From NCBI GenBank assembly GCA_020832495.1, contig JAFIEP010000017.1:1-40340 (forward strand): a DNA stretch of 40,340 nt. Reading direction: 5' to 3'. Position numbers and translations under genes: made by a program. Shown here in pieces: positions 31,601 through 40,340 of the stretch; within the stretch, counting starts at the first letter, position 1; each line of letters opens with the position of its first letter. This DNA comes from Acidimicrobiia bacterium (GTDB taxonomy: Bacteria; Actinomycetota; Acidimicrobiia; Acidimicrobiales; Acidimicrobilacustridaceae). Below the pieces are notes generated by a model. It did not search any database. It was given only the letters and a program-made list of their open reading frames with translations, and was not told the origin of the DNA.

Positions 31601-31868
31601 CCGCACACACCGAGAAGTTCCCGATCGGGACCTCGGTGAACGTGAAGGTTCCGTCCGGCCCGGACGTCTGCTGATCGTCGTGGCTGACCTGGAGGTGGTC
31701 CAACGTCACCTCGACCCCTGGGAGCGGCGTGTCGTCAGGGGCCAGCAGGACGCCCTCGACCGTACCGGTGAACGTCTGTGTGCCCGCCGGGGTACCCCCG
31801 CCAACCAATCCGACCGCCACGATGGCCACCACGACCACAATCGATACCCATCGGTTCTTCGCCACCAT
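28656..31868 (-). CDS. LPXTG-anchored repeat surface protein
   Basis: A 1070-residue cell-surface protein. In order: signal peptide (1-29), a carboxypeptidase-regulatory-like domain (about 33-120), four tandem beta domains of 107-111 residues (126-559) resembling pre-peptidase C-terminal domains, a fibronectin type III domain (about 562-655), a second regulatory-like domain (about 660-750), a (Asp-Pro-Thr)n spacer, a bacterial Ig-like domain, a further beta domain, and a Ser/Gly/Pro stalk. The C-terminus is a sortase signal: LPRTG at 1036-1040, a hydrophobic stretch and a basic tail (RYASSRRPT). It should be covalently wall-anchored and may act in adhesion or as a stalk. ATG 31868 has GGAGAGG upstream. 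No sortase gene is in the window. Confidence 0.9.
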   Translation of the reverse strand: MVAKNRWVSIVVVVAIVAVGLVGGGTPAGTQTFTGTVEGVLLAPDDTPLPGVEVTLDHLQVSHDDQQTSGPDGTFTFTEVPIGNFSVCAATTDPVMGELEGCFQNEAFGDFTTQVVLQLDATVQHDTFAYTLGDTVSDGVPAAGAGNLEVPGSTDTYTFEAVAGTEVFFDLLTSSVSGFRWDLRAPDESMVFNGAAGDQLVTLPQSGTYALVARAWNDSVGTYSFTTHFPVRDTFAYTLGDTVSDGVPAAGAGNIEVPGSTDTYTFEGVAGTEVFFDLLSSSVSGFRWDLRAPDESMVFNGATGDQLVTLPQSGTYELVVRAWNDSVGTYSFTTNFTVDESFSYAIGDTVSDGVPGPGAGNLETPGSTDTYTFSGVAGESVYFTRLSCEVTGGCGAQWTLTSPEGTQLFSAFLSDRGPVVLPETGTYTLVVNSWNGNTGTYSFRITNPVDETFAYTLDEVVSDGVPAAGAGNLETPGSTDTYTFAGSIDDLVYFQRLSCSVSGGCSARWRLTAPSGTEIFEGWLANQPVFVLPETGTYTLVVTSFSHNTGTYSFRAGSLAPSPPTAVSAVAGDGQATISWQPPLASGTDPIQSYTATASPGGAQCTTAQLSCTISGLTNGTTYSVTVVATSSVDDSAPSAPVLVTPQGTTTGTGTVTGLATTTEGSLLVDWPVNLQSVPNGSEPYGDVVPTGPDGTYTFSEVPVGTYTVCIAFSPPEGESVSACEQISVTADQTTIVPTLLLALDDPTDPTDPTDPTDPTDPTDPTDPTDPTDSLSVLPAAANVPVGASASLTATVRGPDGLTIGAGRMVRFEVVSGPLAGRVDVVPTNAEGRATASFLSETAGTANVEVSVTSAQQGSIVQNIPVSWVTVPTAAPGQGDILLSDVEPVPGQSITVVADGFAPGTPVDIYLQSAPVFVGTTTASSTGTAIGEIAIPANFPPGAHQVVMVGQTIGGEVLIRTAGFTVGSAAGSVAAPPPPNPLTPSAPSGFVPVGGALGAVAASGTGSTGGATSPSPSGAGTGSAVAATSATGGGPLPRTGSDPLGMVLIALALLLGGTLGVRYASSRRPT
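29551..29631 (-). repeat. 9-bp tandem repeat encoding the Asp-Pro-Thr spacer
   Basis: About nine copies of a 9-bp unit (GGATCGGTC and close variants) run in tandem in the surface protein gene and encode a (DPT)n linker. The copies differ only at third positions. A unit divisible by three can change number without breaking the frame. Confidence 0.9.
30192..31493 (-). repeat. four tandem domain repeats in the surface protein gene
   Basis: Repeat starts (minus strand) are at 31493, 31172, 30851 and 30518. Units one and two are 321 bp each and nearly identical in DNA, for example around 30970-31150 and 31291-31471. Units three and four are 333 and 327 bp, more diverged, and share an added Cys pair. 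Each unit starts with a (S/T)FxYxxxxxVSDGVP pattern and ends with GTYSF. Confidence 0.9.
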
Positions 31869-31994
31869 TGGTCCTCTCCTCGCACTCGCCAGGGACCCGT
31901 CACAACGATAGACCTACGACGTGCACGGTGCGCTGCGCTCCTCTGTCGAGGGCGCCCAACCCTCAGTCCGGAGCCGAAGGCTCAGCGGCTGGGC

Positions 31995-33320
31995 TCAGTC
32001 ACCTGAGGGCTCCGGAGCGGGCGGCGCTGGGTCATCCTCGGGAGGCGGTGGCGGCGGTGGCGGTGCCGCGCACGTCACGTCGAGCGACTGGCGAGACTCG
32101 ACCCCGGCTGCGTTGGCGAACACCACCTCGAAGTTGCGGGTGACCGAGCCGGTCGGCCGGTCGATCGACTCGGGGGCCACCCCCTCCACCGAGGCAGCCA
32201 GTTGTGCCGCAGCGCGGTCGGTCGGCGCCAGGTAGACCTCCACGTAGGTAACCGGGGTGCCCTCGACGCCAGGTCGGGTGGCGCCGGCACAGGAGAAGCG
32301 GATCTCGTTGTCGCTGCCGGCCAGCGCGGCATCGCCCCCGGCAACGACCAGCCGCCAGGTCTCCTCCGTTGCCGGCGCGACGGTGACGACTACCTCCTCG
32401 GCGACGACCAACTCCGCTGCGGTGGGGTCGACCGTGCCCGTGGGTGGCGGGATGCAGGGGAGCGCCCGTTCGCTCCTGGCCACTGCCCCGTCCCGCTCCC
32501 CCTCGACGGCGAGCAGGACCTCGTAGGGGTCCGGGCGGGTGGCACAAGCGAAACTCACCGAGTCGCCCGTCCCGATCTCCACCGTCTGTTCATCGACGGT
32601 GAGCTGCCAGACGACCGCCGAGGCGCCGTCGTGGGTCACGGTGTAGGTGGTCTCCACCCCACCCGTGAGCACGTCGGGGCCCTCGGGCTGGCCGATCTCC
32701 GGCGGCGGAGCGGGCACCGTGGTCGTGGTGGAGGCCAGCGTGGTAGCCGTGGTCGGCGGAGCGCCACCGGCCGTGGCCGACCCGTCATCGCGCAGTAGAC
32801 CGAAGGTCATCGCCGCCGTGAGCGCAGCCACGAACAGCAACAACGCGCCAGCGCCGAGCGAGGCGCGTGGGCCGAAGGCAGCATCGACCCGGTCCTCCTC
32901 ACCTGCCGATCGGCGCGTCGGACTCCGCTCCGGCACCGATCGCTCGACGACCACCTCGAGCTCCGTCGGTGTGGTCGCTGCCGCGCCGGACCCTGCGTGT
33001 CGATGCCGAGCCGGCGCGCCGGCTGCGTCGAGGTCTCGCGTGGCGGCATCCCACACGGAGGAGGCCCACGGAAGCCATCCCGGCGCGAGGCGTTCCCACC
33101 GTTCGAGCACCGAGGGGTCGACCTCGGCGCTGTCTGATCCGGCCATGCGGTCGATGGCCACCACCATCAATGCATCGAGATGTGGGCTGGCCTCCGCGCC
33201 GTCGGGCCCCAGCCCCGACTCGAGCACGGCCCGAAGCGCGTCCGGCTCGTCGAGCAGGTGCGGTTCCGCATCGACCACTCGGGTCAAGAGGTCGGCAACT
33301 CGGTGGGCCAGCTCGTCCAT
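31995..33320 (-). CDS. single-pass membrane protein of unknown function
   Basis: A 441-residue protein with three parts. The N-terminal 150 residues are cytoplasmic, helical and acidic (ELAHRVADLLTRVVDAEPHL, and a Trp-rich patch WLPWASSVW). One membrane helix spans 154-176. Outside it is a Thr/Pro linker (about 187-210) followed by a beta-rich region with Cys spaced as for two Ig-like domains, ending in a poly-Pro/acidic tail. The topology is that of a bitopic sensor or anti-sigma-like protein, but no known domain is recognised. ATG 33320 starts the conserved-looking helix. The gene is 126 bp upstream of the LPRTG protein on the same strand and may be co-expressed with it. Confidence 0.75.
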   Translation of the reverse strand: MDELAHRVADLLTRVVDAEPHLLDEPDALRAVLESGLGPDGAEASPHLDALMVVAIDRMAGSDSAEVDPSVLERWERLAPGWLPWASSVWDAATRDLDAAGAPARHRHAGSGAAATTPTELEVVVERSVPERSPTRRSAGEEDRVDAAFGPRASLGAGALLLFVAALTAAMTFGLLRDDGSATAGGAPPTTATTLASTTTTVPAPPPEIGQPEGPDVLTGGVETTYTVTHDGASAVVWQLTVDEQTVEIGTGDSVSFACATRPDPYEVLLAVEGERDGAVARSERALPCIPPPTGTVDPTAAELVVAEEVVVTVAPATEETWRLVVAGGDAALAGSDNEIRFSCAGATRPGVEGTPVTYVEVYLAPTDRAAAQLAASVEGVAPESIDRPTGSVTRNFEVVFANAAGVESRQSLDVTCAAPPPPPPPPEDDPAPPAPEPSGD

Positions 33321-33642
33321 GTCAGCTCGTCGTCACGGGCCCGGATCTCGGCACGGTCGGCGAGGCGACCTCCGCCCGAAGGGCGCATCCGAACGGACGG
33401 TTGGCCAGCGCTGTACCCGGTCGTCGGCTCATCGGCTCGTCCTCCCACGGTGGCACACAATGGTGCTCGGGCCAGCGGTGTGCGGCTCACCCGGCATCGC
33501 CTGGGCCTGCGAATCTCGACGCCGGAGCTGCAGAGCGGCACTCGGTCGAAGACAACGCTACTGCACGGTGTACCCGAATCGGGTCGCAGCAACAGGCCCC
33601 ACCGACAGGCGCCGCGCCCCGGTCGACAGCAGCGCGACTCGC
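33321..33642. other. intergenic region downstream of hspR
   Basis: These 322 bp separate the chaperone operon from the membrane protein gene on the same strand. Two small hairpins are visible: ACCCG/CGGGT with a 3-base loop (33572-33584), about 60 bases after the hspR stop, and CGCCC/GGGCG (33373-33385). Either may help end the operon transcript. I found no tRNA, small RNA or credible open frame here. Confidence 0.4.
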
Positions 33643-34035
33643 TCAGTTGTCGAACAGCGCCCGGGCCTGTCCGTAGCGCACGACCGCTTGGCGTAGCGGC
33701 ACCAAGTCGCGTCGGAACTCACGGCGGGTGCGCTCCACGGCTTCGACCTGCTGCGCCCGGGCCTCGTCGAGTTCTCGCCGCAACTGCTCGAGCTCGGCTT
33801 CGAGTTCGAGCACACGCTTCACACCTGCCAGGTTGAGCCCCATCTCGGTGAGTTCGTTGATGCGACGCAGGTGCTCGATGTCCGCCTCGCTGTAGCGACG
33901 TGAACCACCCTGGGTGCGCGCCGGCTGCAAGAGGCCCTTCCGCTCGTAGATGCGCAGCGTCTGGGGATGGACACCGGCCAGCTCGGCGGCCACCGAGATG
34001 ACGTAGAGGGCTCGTCGATCCCTGCGGGAGCTCAT
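33643..34035 (-). CDS. hspR: heat-shock repressor HspR (MerR family)
   Basis: A 130-residue MerR-type regulator that represses dnaK and clpB operons in actinobacteria by binding HAIR inverted repeats, with DnaK acting as co-repressor in studied species. The winged helix spans residues 11-75: LYVISVAAELAGVHPQTLRIYERKGLL, then GGSRRYSEADIEHLRRI. A helical dimerisation region follows (KRVLELEAELEQLRRELDEA). ATG 34035 overlaps the dnaJ stop (ATGA). Its position as last gene of dnaK-grpE-dnaJ-hspR is the classical actinobacterial order, implying autoregulation. Candidate targets here are 25651-25675 and 37840-37858. Confidence 0.95.
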   Translation of the reverse strand: MSSRRDRRALYVISVAAELAGVHPQTLRIYERKGLLQPARTQGGSRRYSEADIEHLRRINELTEMGLNLAGVKRVLELEAELEQLRRELDEARAQQVEAVERTRREFRRDLVPLRQAVVRYGQARALFDN

Positions 34036-35177
34036 GACGCCGCCTCTGTGGTGGCACGCGTTGCGCCGTCGAAGGCAGCAGCGAGGTCCTCGACGGCACG
34101 CCGCTGCTCGTCGCTGAGTTCGGTGGGAACGGCCACGTCGACGGTGACGAGCAGATCGCCGGTGGCCTTGGCCGTGGTCACCCCACGTCCACGTACCCGC
34201 AACACCCGACCGGGTTGTGTGCCCGGTGGCACCTTGATGGTGACCGGCGGGCCATCTGGGGTGGGCACCTTCACCTTGGTGCCGAGTGCCGCCTCGGGGA
34301 AGCTGATGGTGCGGGTCACGGTGACGTCGTTGCCCTTCCGACCGAACGTCGGGTCGGGGCGCACGTGGACCTTCACGAACAGGTCACCGGGAGGTCCGCC
34401 GTTGCGGCCGGGGCCGCCCCGCCCCTTGAGGCGGATGGTCTTGCCGTCGGACACGCCGGGGGGAATGCGCACCTTCACTTCCCTCGTGCGGCGTTCGGTA
34501 CCGCTGCCGTGGCAGTTGGCGCACGGATCGACCACGATGGCCCCGCTCCCCCCGCAACTCACACACGGGGTGGAGAACGAGAAGAACCCCTGGTTGTCCT
34601 CTTTCACGCCCTTGCCACCGCACGTCGGGCAGATCTGCGGCGCGCTCCCCGGACGGGAGCCGGTGCCGTTGCACACGTGGCACGCAGCGTCGGACACCAG
34701 GCTGATCGTCGTGTCCGACCCAGCAATGGCGTCGGTGAACGACATGGTCAGCTCGGCTTGGAGGTCATCACCTCGCTGCGGCCCGGTGCCCCGGGGGCCG
34801 GGCCCTCCCGGCGTTGGTCCGCCCCGTCGTCCGAACAGGTTGGAGAACAGCCCGCCGAGGTCACCGAGGTCCTCGCTGGTGAACGTGGCCCCGCCGGGGC
34901 CACCGGGGGCGCCGGCACCGCTGTACATACCGCCCACCGGACCCATGCGCCGGACCTCGTCGTACTCGGCCCGTTTGGCCTCGTCACCGAGCACGTCGTA
35001 GGCCGAGGACACCTCCTTGAAGCGCTCCTCCGCTGCGGTGTCGCCGGGGTTGGCGTCAGGGTGCAGTTCCCGCGCCAGCTTCCGGTAGGCCTTGGTGATC
35101 TCCTTGTGGGAGGCCGACTCGGGGACGCCGAGCGTCTTGTAGTAGTCCTTCTCGAACCACTCACGTTGAGGTGCCAC
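34032..35177 (-). CDS. dnaJ: chaperone DnaJ
   Basis: A 381-residue type I J-protein that delivers unfolded clients to DnaK and stimulates its ATPase. The J-domain holds HPD at residues 39-41; a Gly-rich region follows (GGPGGATF, GRRGGPTPGGPG). Four zinc-finger repeats of the CxxCxGxG type are visible: CHVCNGTG, CPTCGGKG, CVSCGGSG and CANCHGSG. The C-terminal substrate-binding domain includes RLKGRGGPGRNGGPPGDLFV. The start is a GTG at 35177 with AGAGG upstream. It is 17 bp after grpE and overlaps hspR by 4 bases. Confidence 0.96.
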   Translation of the reverse strand: MAPQREWFEKDYYKTLGVPESASHKEITKAYRKLARELHPDANPGDTAAEERFKEVSSAYDVLGDEAKRAEYDEVRRMGPVGGMYSGAGAPGGPGGATFTSEDLGDLGGLFSNLFGRRGGPTPGGPGPRGTGPQRGDDLQAELTMSFTDAIAGSDTTISLVSDAACHVCNGTGSRPGSAPQICPTCGGKGVKEDNQGFFSFSTPCVSCGGSGAIVVDPCANCHGSGTERRTREVKVRIPPGVSDGKTIRLKGRGGPGRNGGPPGDLFVKVHVRPDPTFGRKGNDVTVTRTISFPEAALGTKVKVPTPDGPPVTIKVPPGTQPGRVLRVRGRGVTTAKATGDLLVTVDVAVPTELSDEQRRAVEDLAAAFDGATRATTEAAS

Positions 35178-35194
35178 CGACGATCACCTCTCTG

Positions 35195-35842
35195 TCACCC
35201 CTTCACCTTGACCATGGCAGCGCGCAGGACCGAGCCGTTCCACAGGTAGCCGGTGCGCAAGGTGTCCACGACCACCGTCTGGCCGTCGCTCGAGTCGTCG
35301 GCCGGTTCGGCCACCACGGCCTCGTGCAGGTGGGGGTCGAAGATCTGACCTTCGGTTTCCATGGGCGCCAGGCCTTCGCGCGACAGGGTCTCGAGCAGGG
35401 TCTTGTAGACCGGCTCGACCTCGGTCGAACCCTGGGAAATGGCGGCGTCACAGGCGTCGAGCACGGGGAGCAGGCGCTCCACCAGTTGGGCCGTGGCGCG
35501 CGTGGCCATCTCGTCGCGCTCTCGTGTCCAGCGCTTCTTCGAGTTCTCGAACTCGGCCTTCACCCGTCGCAGCGCCTCGAGGTACTCGTCCCGCTCGGCG
35601 CGCAGCTCCGAGGGTTCCTCGGTGCCATCGACGAACGTGCCTGGGCCGGCGTCGGCCGCGCCACCGGCACCGAGGTGTTCGGCCGCCTCGTGGAGGACCT
35701 CCTCCGCCTCGGCGAGCACCTCGGCCGCTTCGTCACCCGCCGGACCGAGATCAACGAGGTCGTCGTGGTCGTGGTCGTCACCTCGGTCGTGCCCGCCGGG
35801 GCCAGGTGGCTCCGGCGGGTCGACGTCGTGGGAGCCCGGCAT
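35195..35842 (-). CDS. grpE: nucleotide exchange factor GrpE
   Basis: A 215-residue exchange factor that releases ADP from DnaK. The first 75 residues are acidic and disordered, including a His/Asp-rich patch (GGHDRGDDHDHDD). A long coiled helix follows (ERDEYLEALRRVKAEFENSK), then the C-terminal beta domain with the signature region GQIFDPHLHEAVV and LRTGYLWNGSVLRAAMVKV. ATG 35842 is one base after the dnaK stop, so translation is likely coupled. Confidence 0.96.
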   Translation of the reverse strand: MPGSHDVDPPEPPGPGGHDRGDDHDHDDLVDLGPAGDEAAEVLAEAEEVLHEAAEHLGAGGAADAGPGTFVDGTEEPSELRAERDEYLEALRRVKAEFENSKKRWTRERDEMATRATAQLVERLLPVLDACDAAISQGSTEVEPVYKTLLETLSREGLAPMETEGQIFDPHLHEAVVAEPADDSSDGQTVVVDTLRTGYLWNGSVLRAAMVKVKG

Positions 35843-35843
35843 C

Positions 35844-37700
<1,857 letters not shown>

Positions 37701-37839
37701 GAACGGTCTCCTGAGGATGTGGAATGGCTGCGGTCGAAGGGGCGATGACCTGCGCGACCCGCACCACGCCGCCGACGCCGCTCACGGTGTGGGAACGTAC
37801 GCCGGGCGAACACGGGCGCTCACGCCGATCTTCACATGC

Positions 37840-37858
37840 CTCAAGGATAAAACTTGAG
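37840..37858. promoter_or_regulatory. everted HspR-like inverted repeat overlapping the dnaK promoter
   Basis: CTCAAG (37840-37845) and CTTGAG (37853-37858) form a perfect 6-bp inverted repeat with a 7-base spacer. These are the bases of HspR half-sites, but their order is swapped relative to CTTGAGT-N7-ACTCAAG. The repeat covers the -10 element of the candidate dnaK promoter, as expected for repression. HspR binding is inferred. Confidence 0.65.
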
Positions 37859-37872
37859 TGCGCCGTTGACAA
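37844..37872 (-). promoter_or_regulatory. candidate dnaK promoter
   Basis: On the minus strand TTGTCA (37872-37867) and TATCCT (37849-37844) are separated by exactly 17 bases, a good housekeeping-type promoter. Transcription would start near 37837, giving a leader of about 137 bases before the dnaK ATG. Confidence 0.6.
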
Positions 37873-37922
37873 CTCCGCTGACGACTTTTCGCCGACGGCC
37901 ACTCACGAGGGCACCGGGCGCC

Positions 37923-38981
37923 TCACGCCCGGAGGAGCCCACGTGCGCTGTGCACCGGCAGGTCCAGATAGGTGAGCACACCGGGGTCAGCGGCCACGAC
38001 GTGCGGCGCGGCGTTCAACACAGCCATCGCAGTGGCCAGGCAGCCGGCGTGGTTGTGGTCCCCGACGTGGCTGGACAGGCTGAGCTCAGCCCGCAGGCAC
38101 GGCTCGCCGTCCACCTCGATGCGGTAGCCCTCGCCGCTCGGCCAGTGCGGAGCGTCGGCGTCACGGAGCCGAGTGACGTGCTCGACCACGATGGCTTCGC
38201 GTCCGGCAACCACACCGATGATCCGAAAGCGCATGCCCGACACGGTGCCGGCCTCGATCCGGCCCGAGGCAATGTCGAACGGCTCCTCGGCATAGATCAC
38301 CTCGTGCCACTCGCGCACCTCGTCGAGGGTCGCCCCGAGCGCGTCGGCCACCAGGGCCAGCACCGGACCCCACGCCAGGGTGGTCGAGCCGGGCGCCAAC
38401 AGCAGCGACTGGGAAGTGTCGGGTTGGCCGAAGCCCATGATGTCGAACATGGTGCCGGGATTGTCCCAGGTGGCGTAGTTCACGATCTCCGACATCTGTA
38501 CCGTGCCGACCTCCTTGCAGAGGCTGAGCAGGTGAACTGCCAACCCGGCGTTGCCGAAGCCGGGATCGATGCCCGAGGTGTAGATCGAGGAACCGCCGGC
38601 GGCGCAGGCGGCCTGTAGCTGCTCGGTGACACCCTCACCGGCAGCGTCGGGATACAGCAGCGGCACGTACGACGTGTTCACCACGTTCTTCCCCGAGGCC
38701 AGGATCCGACAGAGGTCGTCGACCACCTCGGTCGGGCGGACATCGCTGTGGGCCATGTAGCAGACGAGCTCGGCGTCGGTGGCCAGCAAGGCGTCGGCAT
38801 CGCGGGTGGCGACCACTCCCACCGGGTCGATGCCACAGAGCTCACCGGCGTCGCGACCTTCCTTGGCCTCGCTGTGCACCCACAGCCCCACCAGCTCGAG
38901 GTCCGGATGGGCCACGATGGCCGGCACGGCGTGCACGCCCACCGTTCCCGTCGCCCACTGGATGACTCGGATCGATGACAC
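37923..38981 (-). CDS. NAD(P)-dependent dehydrogenase of the dihydrodipicolinate reductase-like family
   Basis: A 352-residue Rossmann-fold protein with the nucleotide motif QWATGTVGVHAVPAI at 8-22. DAELVCYMAHSDVRP follows, then a GKNVVNTSYVPLLYP strand resembling the substrate edge of DapB-like reductases, then GIDPGFGNAGL. Relatives include 2,4-diaminopentanoate dehydrogenase and many actinobacterial homologues of unknown substrate; it is too long and too different to be the lysine-pathway DapB. The start is the GTG at 38981, with AGGAGG four bases upstream. The gene is divergent from the thioesterase at 39097 (115-bp gap). Confidence 0.85.
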   Translation of the reverse strand: MSSIRVIQWATGTVGVHAVPAIVAHPDLELVGLWVHSEAKEGRDAGELCGIDPVGVVATRDADALLATDAELVCYMAHSDVRPTEVVDDLCRILASGKNVVNTSYVPLLYPDAAGEGVTEQLQAACAAGGSSIYTSGIDPGFGNAGLAVHLLSLCKEVGTVQMSEIVNYATWDNPGTMFDIMGFGQPDTSQSLLLAPGSTTLAWGPVLALVADALGATLDEVREWHEVIYAEEPFDIASGRIEAGTVSGMRFRIIGVVAGREAIVVEHVTRLRDADAPHWPSGEGYRIEVDGEPCLRAELSLSSHVGDHNHAGCLATAMAVLNAAPHVVAADPGVLTYLDLPVHSARGLLRA

Positions 38982-39096
38982 GGCGCCTCCTGATGGATCG
39001 TCAGATACGGCGACCGTAGCCGCCATCGACGGCGGGCGGCGGCGGTCGTGCGTCGGCCCGCCACGAGTCGCGGCTGTCGGCCGCCACAATGGGGCG

Positions 39097-39516
39097 ATGT
39101 CCCCCGCCGCCGCCGAACCGTCGCCCGCCGCCCACCAGCACCCGGTCAACGTGCGCTACCTCGAGGTGGACAGCCAGGGCGTCGTGTTCAACATGTGGTA
39201 CCTGGCCTACGTCGATGACGCCATGACCAGCTTCCTGGCCGCCCGCGGCCTGCCCTACGCCGGCCTGACCGATGACAGCCTCGACGTGCAGGTGGTGCAC
39301 GCCTCCATCGACTGGAAAGGCTCGGCCCGCTTCGGGGATCCGCTCGTGGTGGTGGTCGAGCCGGAACGGCTGGGCACCACCTCGTTCACCCTGCGGTTCA
39401 CCTTCACCGTGGCCGACGAAGCCATCGTGTCGGCCACCATGGTGTACGTGCTGATCGACACCTCGGCCGGCACGCCCCGACCGCTGCCCGACCACGTGCG
39501 CGCTGCGCTGCAGTGA
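39097..39516 (+). CDS. acyl-CoA thioesterase, 4HBT hotdog family
   Basis: A 139-residue hotdog-fold protein. The family signature is clear: VRYLEVDSQGVVFNMWYLAYVDDAM, with the likely catalytic Asp25, then HASIDWKGSARFGDPLVV and the closing strands SFTLRFTFTVADEAIVSATMVYVLID. Members hydrolyse acyl-CoAs (YbgC/4-hydroxybenzoyl-CoA thioesterase type); the acyl group cannot be told here. ATG 39097 follows a GGGGCG stretch. It is 59 bp before gpmA on the same strand. Confidence 0.9.
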   Translation: MSPAAAEPSPAAHQHPVNVRYLEVDSQGVVFNMWYLAYVDDAMTSFLAARGLPYAGLTDDSLDVQVVHASIDWKGSARFGDPLVVVVEPERLGTTSFTLRFTFTVADEAIVSATMVYVLIDTSAGTPRPLPDHVRAALQ

Positions 39517-39575
39517 CGCCGCCCCCACGTCGTTCGTGAACCCGCGCTCCGGGCAGCGCTGTACCCTCGTCGGCC

Positions 39576-40340
39576 ATGACCCACACCCTCGTGCTGTTGC
39601 GCCACGGCCAGAGCCAGTGGAACCTCGAGAACCGCTTCACCGGCTGGTGGGATGCCGATCTGACCGCTGCCGGTGAAGCCGAGGCGACCCGCGCCGGTGA
39701 ACAACTGCTCGATGCCGGTCTGCTCCCCGACGTGGTGCACACGTCGCTGCAGACGCGGGCCATCCGCACGGTCAATCTGGCGCTGGACGCGCTCGGCCGC
39801 GCCTGGCTGCCCGTGCGCCGCCACTGGCGGCTCAACGAACGCCACTATGGCGACCTGACCGGGCTCGACAAGGCGGAAACGGCAGCCAAGCACGGGGCCG
39901 ACAAGGTGAAGATCTGGCGCCGGGCCTACGACATCCCGCCGCCACCGATCACACCCGAGAATGCCTTCGACCCCACCGACGACCCCCGCTATGCGTCGCT
40001 CGACCCCGCTGCGCTCCCCATGACCGAGTGTCTAGCCGACGTCGTGGCCCGGACCTGGCCCTACTTCGAGGACGCCATCGTGGAAGACCTGCGTCTGGGG
40101 CGCACGGTGCTCGTCGGTGCGCACGGCAACTCGTTGCGGGCCATCGTGAAGGTGCTCGACGGCATCAGCGACGAGGACATCAGCGAGTTGAACCTGCCCA
40201 CGGGTGTTCCCATCGTCTACCAACTCGGCGACGACCTGCGACCCGTCGAACGACGCCATCCCCTCGAGCGGTGCCTCGGCGACGCCGAGGAGATCGCCGC
40301 TGCGGCCGCTGCGGTGGCCAACCAGGGCACCGCCCACTGA
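39576..40340 (+). CDS. gpmA: 2,3-bisphosphoglycerate-dependent phosphoglycerate mutase
   Basis: A 254-residue glycolytic mutase that interconverts 3- and 2-phosphoglycerate using a phosphohistidine. His10 ([10 protein letters not shown]) is the phosphorylated residue; Glu88 (RLNERHYG) and His183 (GAHGNS) complete the active site; the [10 protein letters not shown] segment is also present. The C-terminal tail is Ala-rich ([11 protein letters not shown]). The stop codon TGA is exactly the last three bases of the window, so the gene is complete. Confidence 0.96.
   Translation: MTHTLVLLRHGQSQWNLENRFTGWWDADLTAAGEAEATRAGEQLLDAGLLPDVVHTSLQTRAIRTVNLALDALGRAWLPVRRHWRLNERHYGDLTGLDKAETAAKHGADKVKIWRRAYDIPPPPITPENAFDPTDDPRYASLDPAALPMTECLADVVARTWPYFEDAIVEDLRLGRTVLVGAHGNSLRAIVKVLDGISDEDISELNLPTGVPIVYQLGDDLRPVERRHPLERCLGDAEEIAAAAAAVANQGTAH

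Noticed and set aside
30228-32006. A 592-codon plus-strand open frame opposite the surface protein
   Set aside because: Its apparent internal repeats are the complement of the real tandem domains; no signal or domain is present.
33321-33642. Possible tRNA or small RNA in the gap after hspR
   Set aside because: No acceptor stem, T-loop or CCA-like end could be built, and no extended hairpin series was found.

Overview
The window is about 40.3 kb of uniformly GC-rich DNA that looks like a chromosomal segment of an actinobacterium, most likely from the Acidimicrobiia or a related aquatic lineage. Supporting signs are frequent GTG starts and 4-base ATGA/GTGA overlaps, a dnaK-grpE-dnaJ-hspR operon with HspR-type operators, the small-PurL/PurQ/PurS form of FGAM synthetase, Asp-rich lipoproteins, an LPXTG-type wall-anchored protein and a heliorhodopsin (a family known from monoderm prokaryotes). 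The class-level assignment is inference. No tRNA, rRNA, CRISPR array, transposase or phage gene was found.

Layout. Positions 1-2273 (minus strand): a small acidic lipoprotein and a B12-dependent acyl-CoA mutase large subunit whose specificity residues resemble isobutyryl-CoA mutase. Positions 2346-12539: a purine biosynthesis block on the minus strand, in transcription order purA-purD-purE, purB, purC-purS-purQ, purL. It is broken twice by small plus-strand genes: a B-box-like zinc protein (9157-9483) and a lower-GC basic helical protein (4920-5351). Upstream of purA is mtnA (methionine salvage). Positions 13853-17188 (plus): a lipoprotein, a PI-PLC-like lipoprotein and an acyltransferase-3 membrane protein. 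Positions 17214-20733: a phytanoyl-CoA dioxygenase-like protein, an SDR, an MpaB-like (DUF2236) oxygenase and an overlapping hotdog-like protein.

Positions 20748-25564 (minus): clpB, then a heliorhodopsin, then a GltS-type sodium/glutamate symporter. The heliorhodopsin and symporter genes are 3 bp apart, so the photoreceptor and the transporter are almost certainly co-transcribed. This is the most interesting feature of the window. Upstream of clpB is a perfect 9+7+9 HspR-type operator, shared with a divergent three-gene cassette (25719-28590): a cupredoxin lipoprotein, a beta-helix lipoprotein and a His-rich DUF1996 protein.

Positions 28656-33320 (minus): a 1070-residue repeat-rich LPRTG surface protein and a single-pass membrane protein of unknown function. 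Positions 33643-37700: the hspR-dnaJ-grpE-dnaK chaperone operon, read from a promoter overlapped by an inverted repeat whose half-sites are everted relative to the usual HspR operator. Positions 37923-40340: a Rossmann-fold dehydrogenase, a 4HBT thioesterase and a complete gpmA that ends at the last base of the window.
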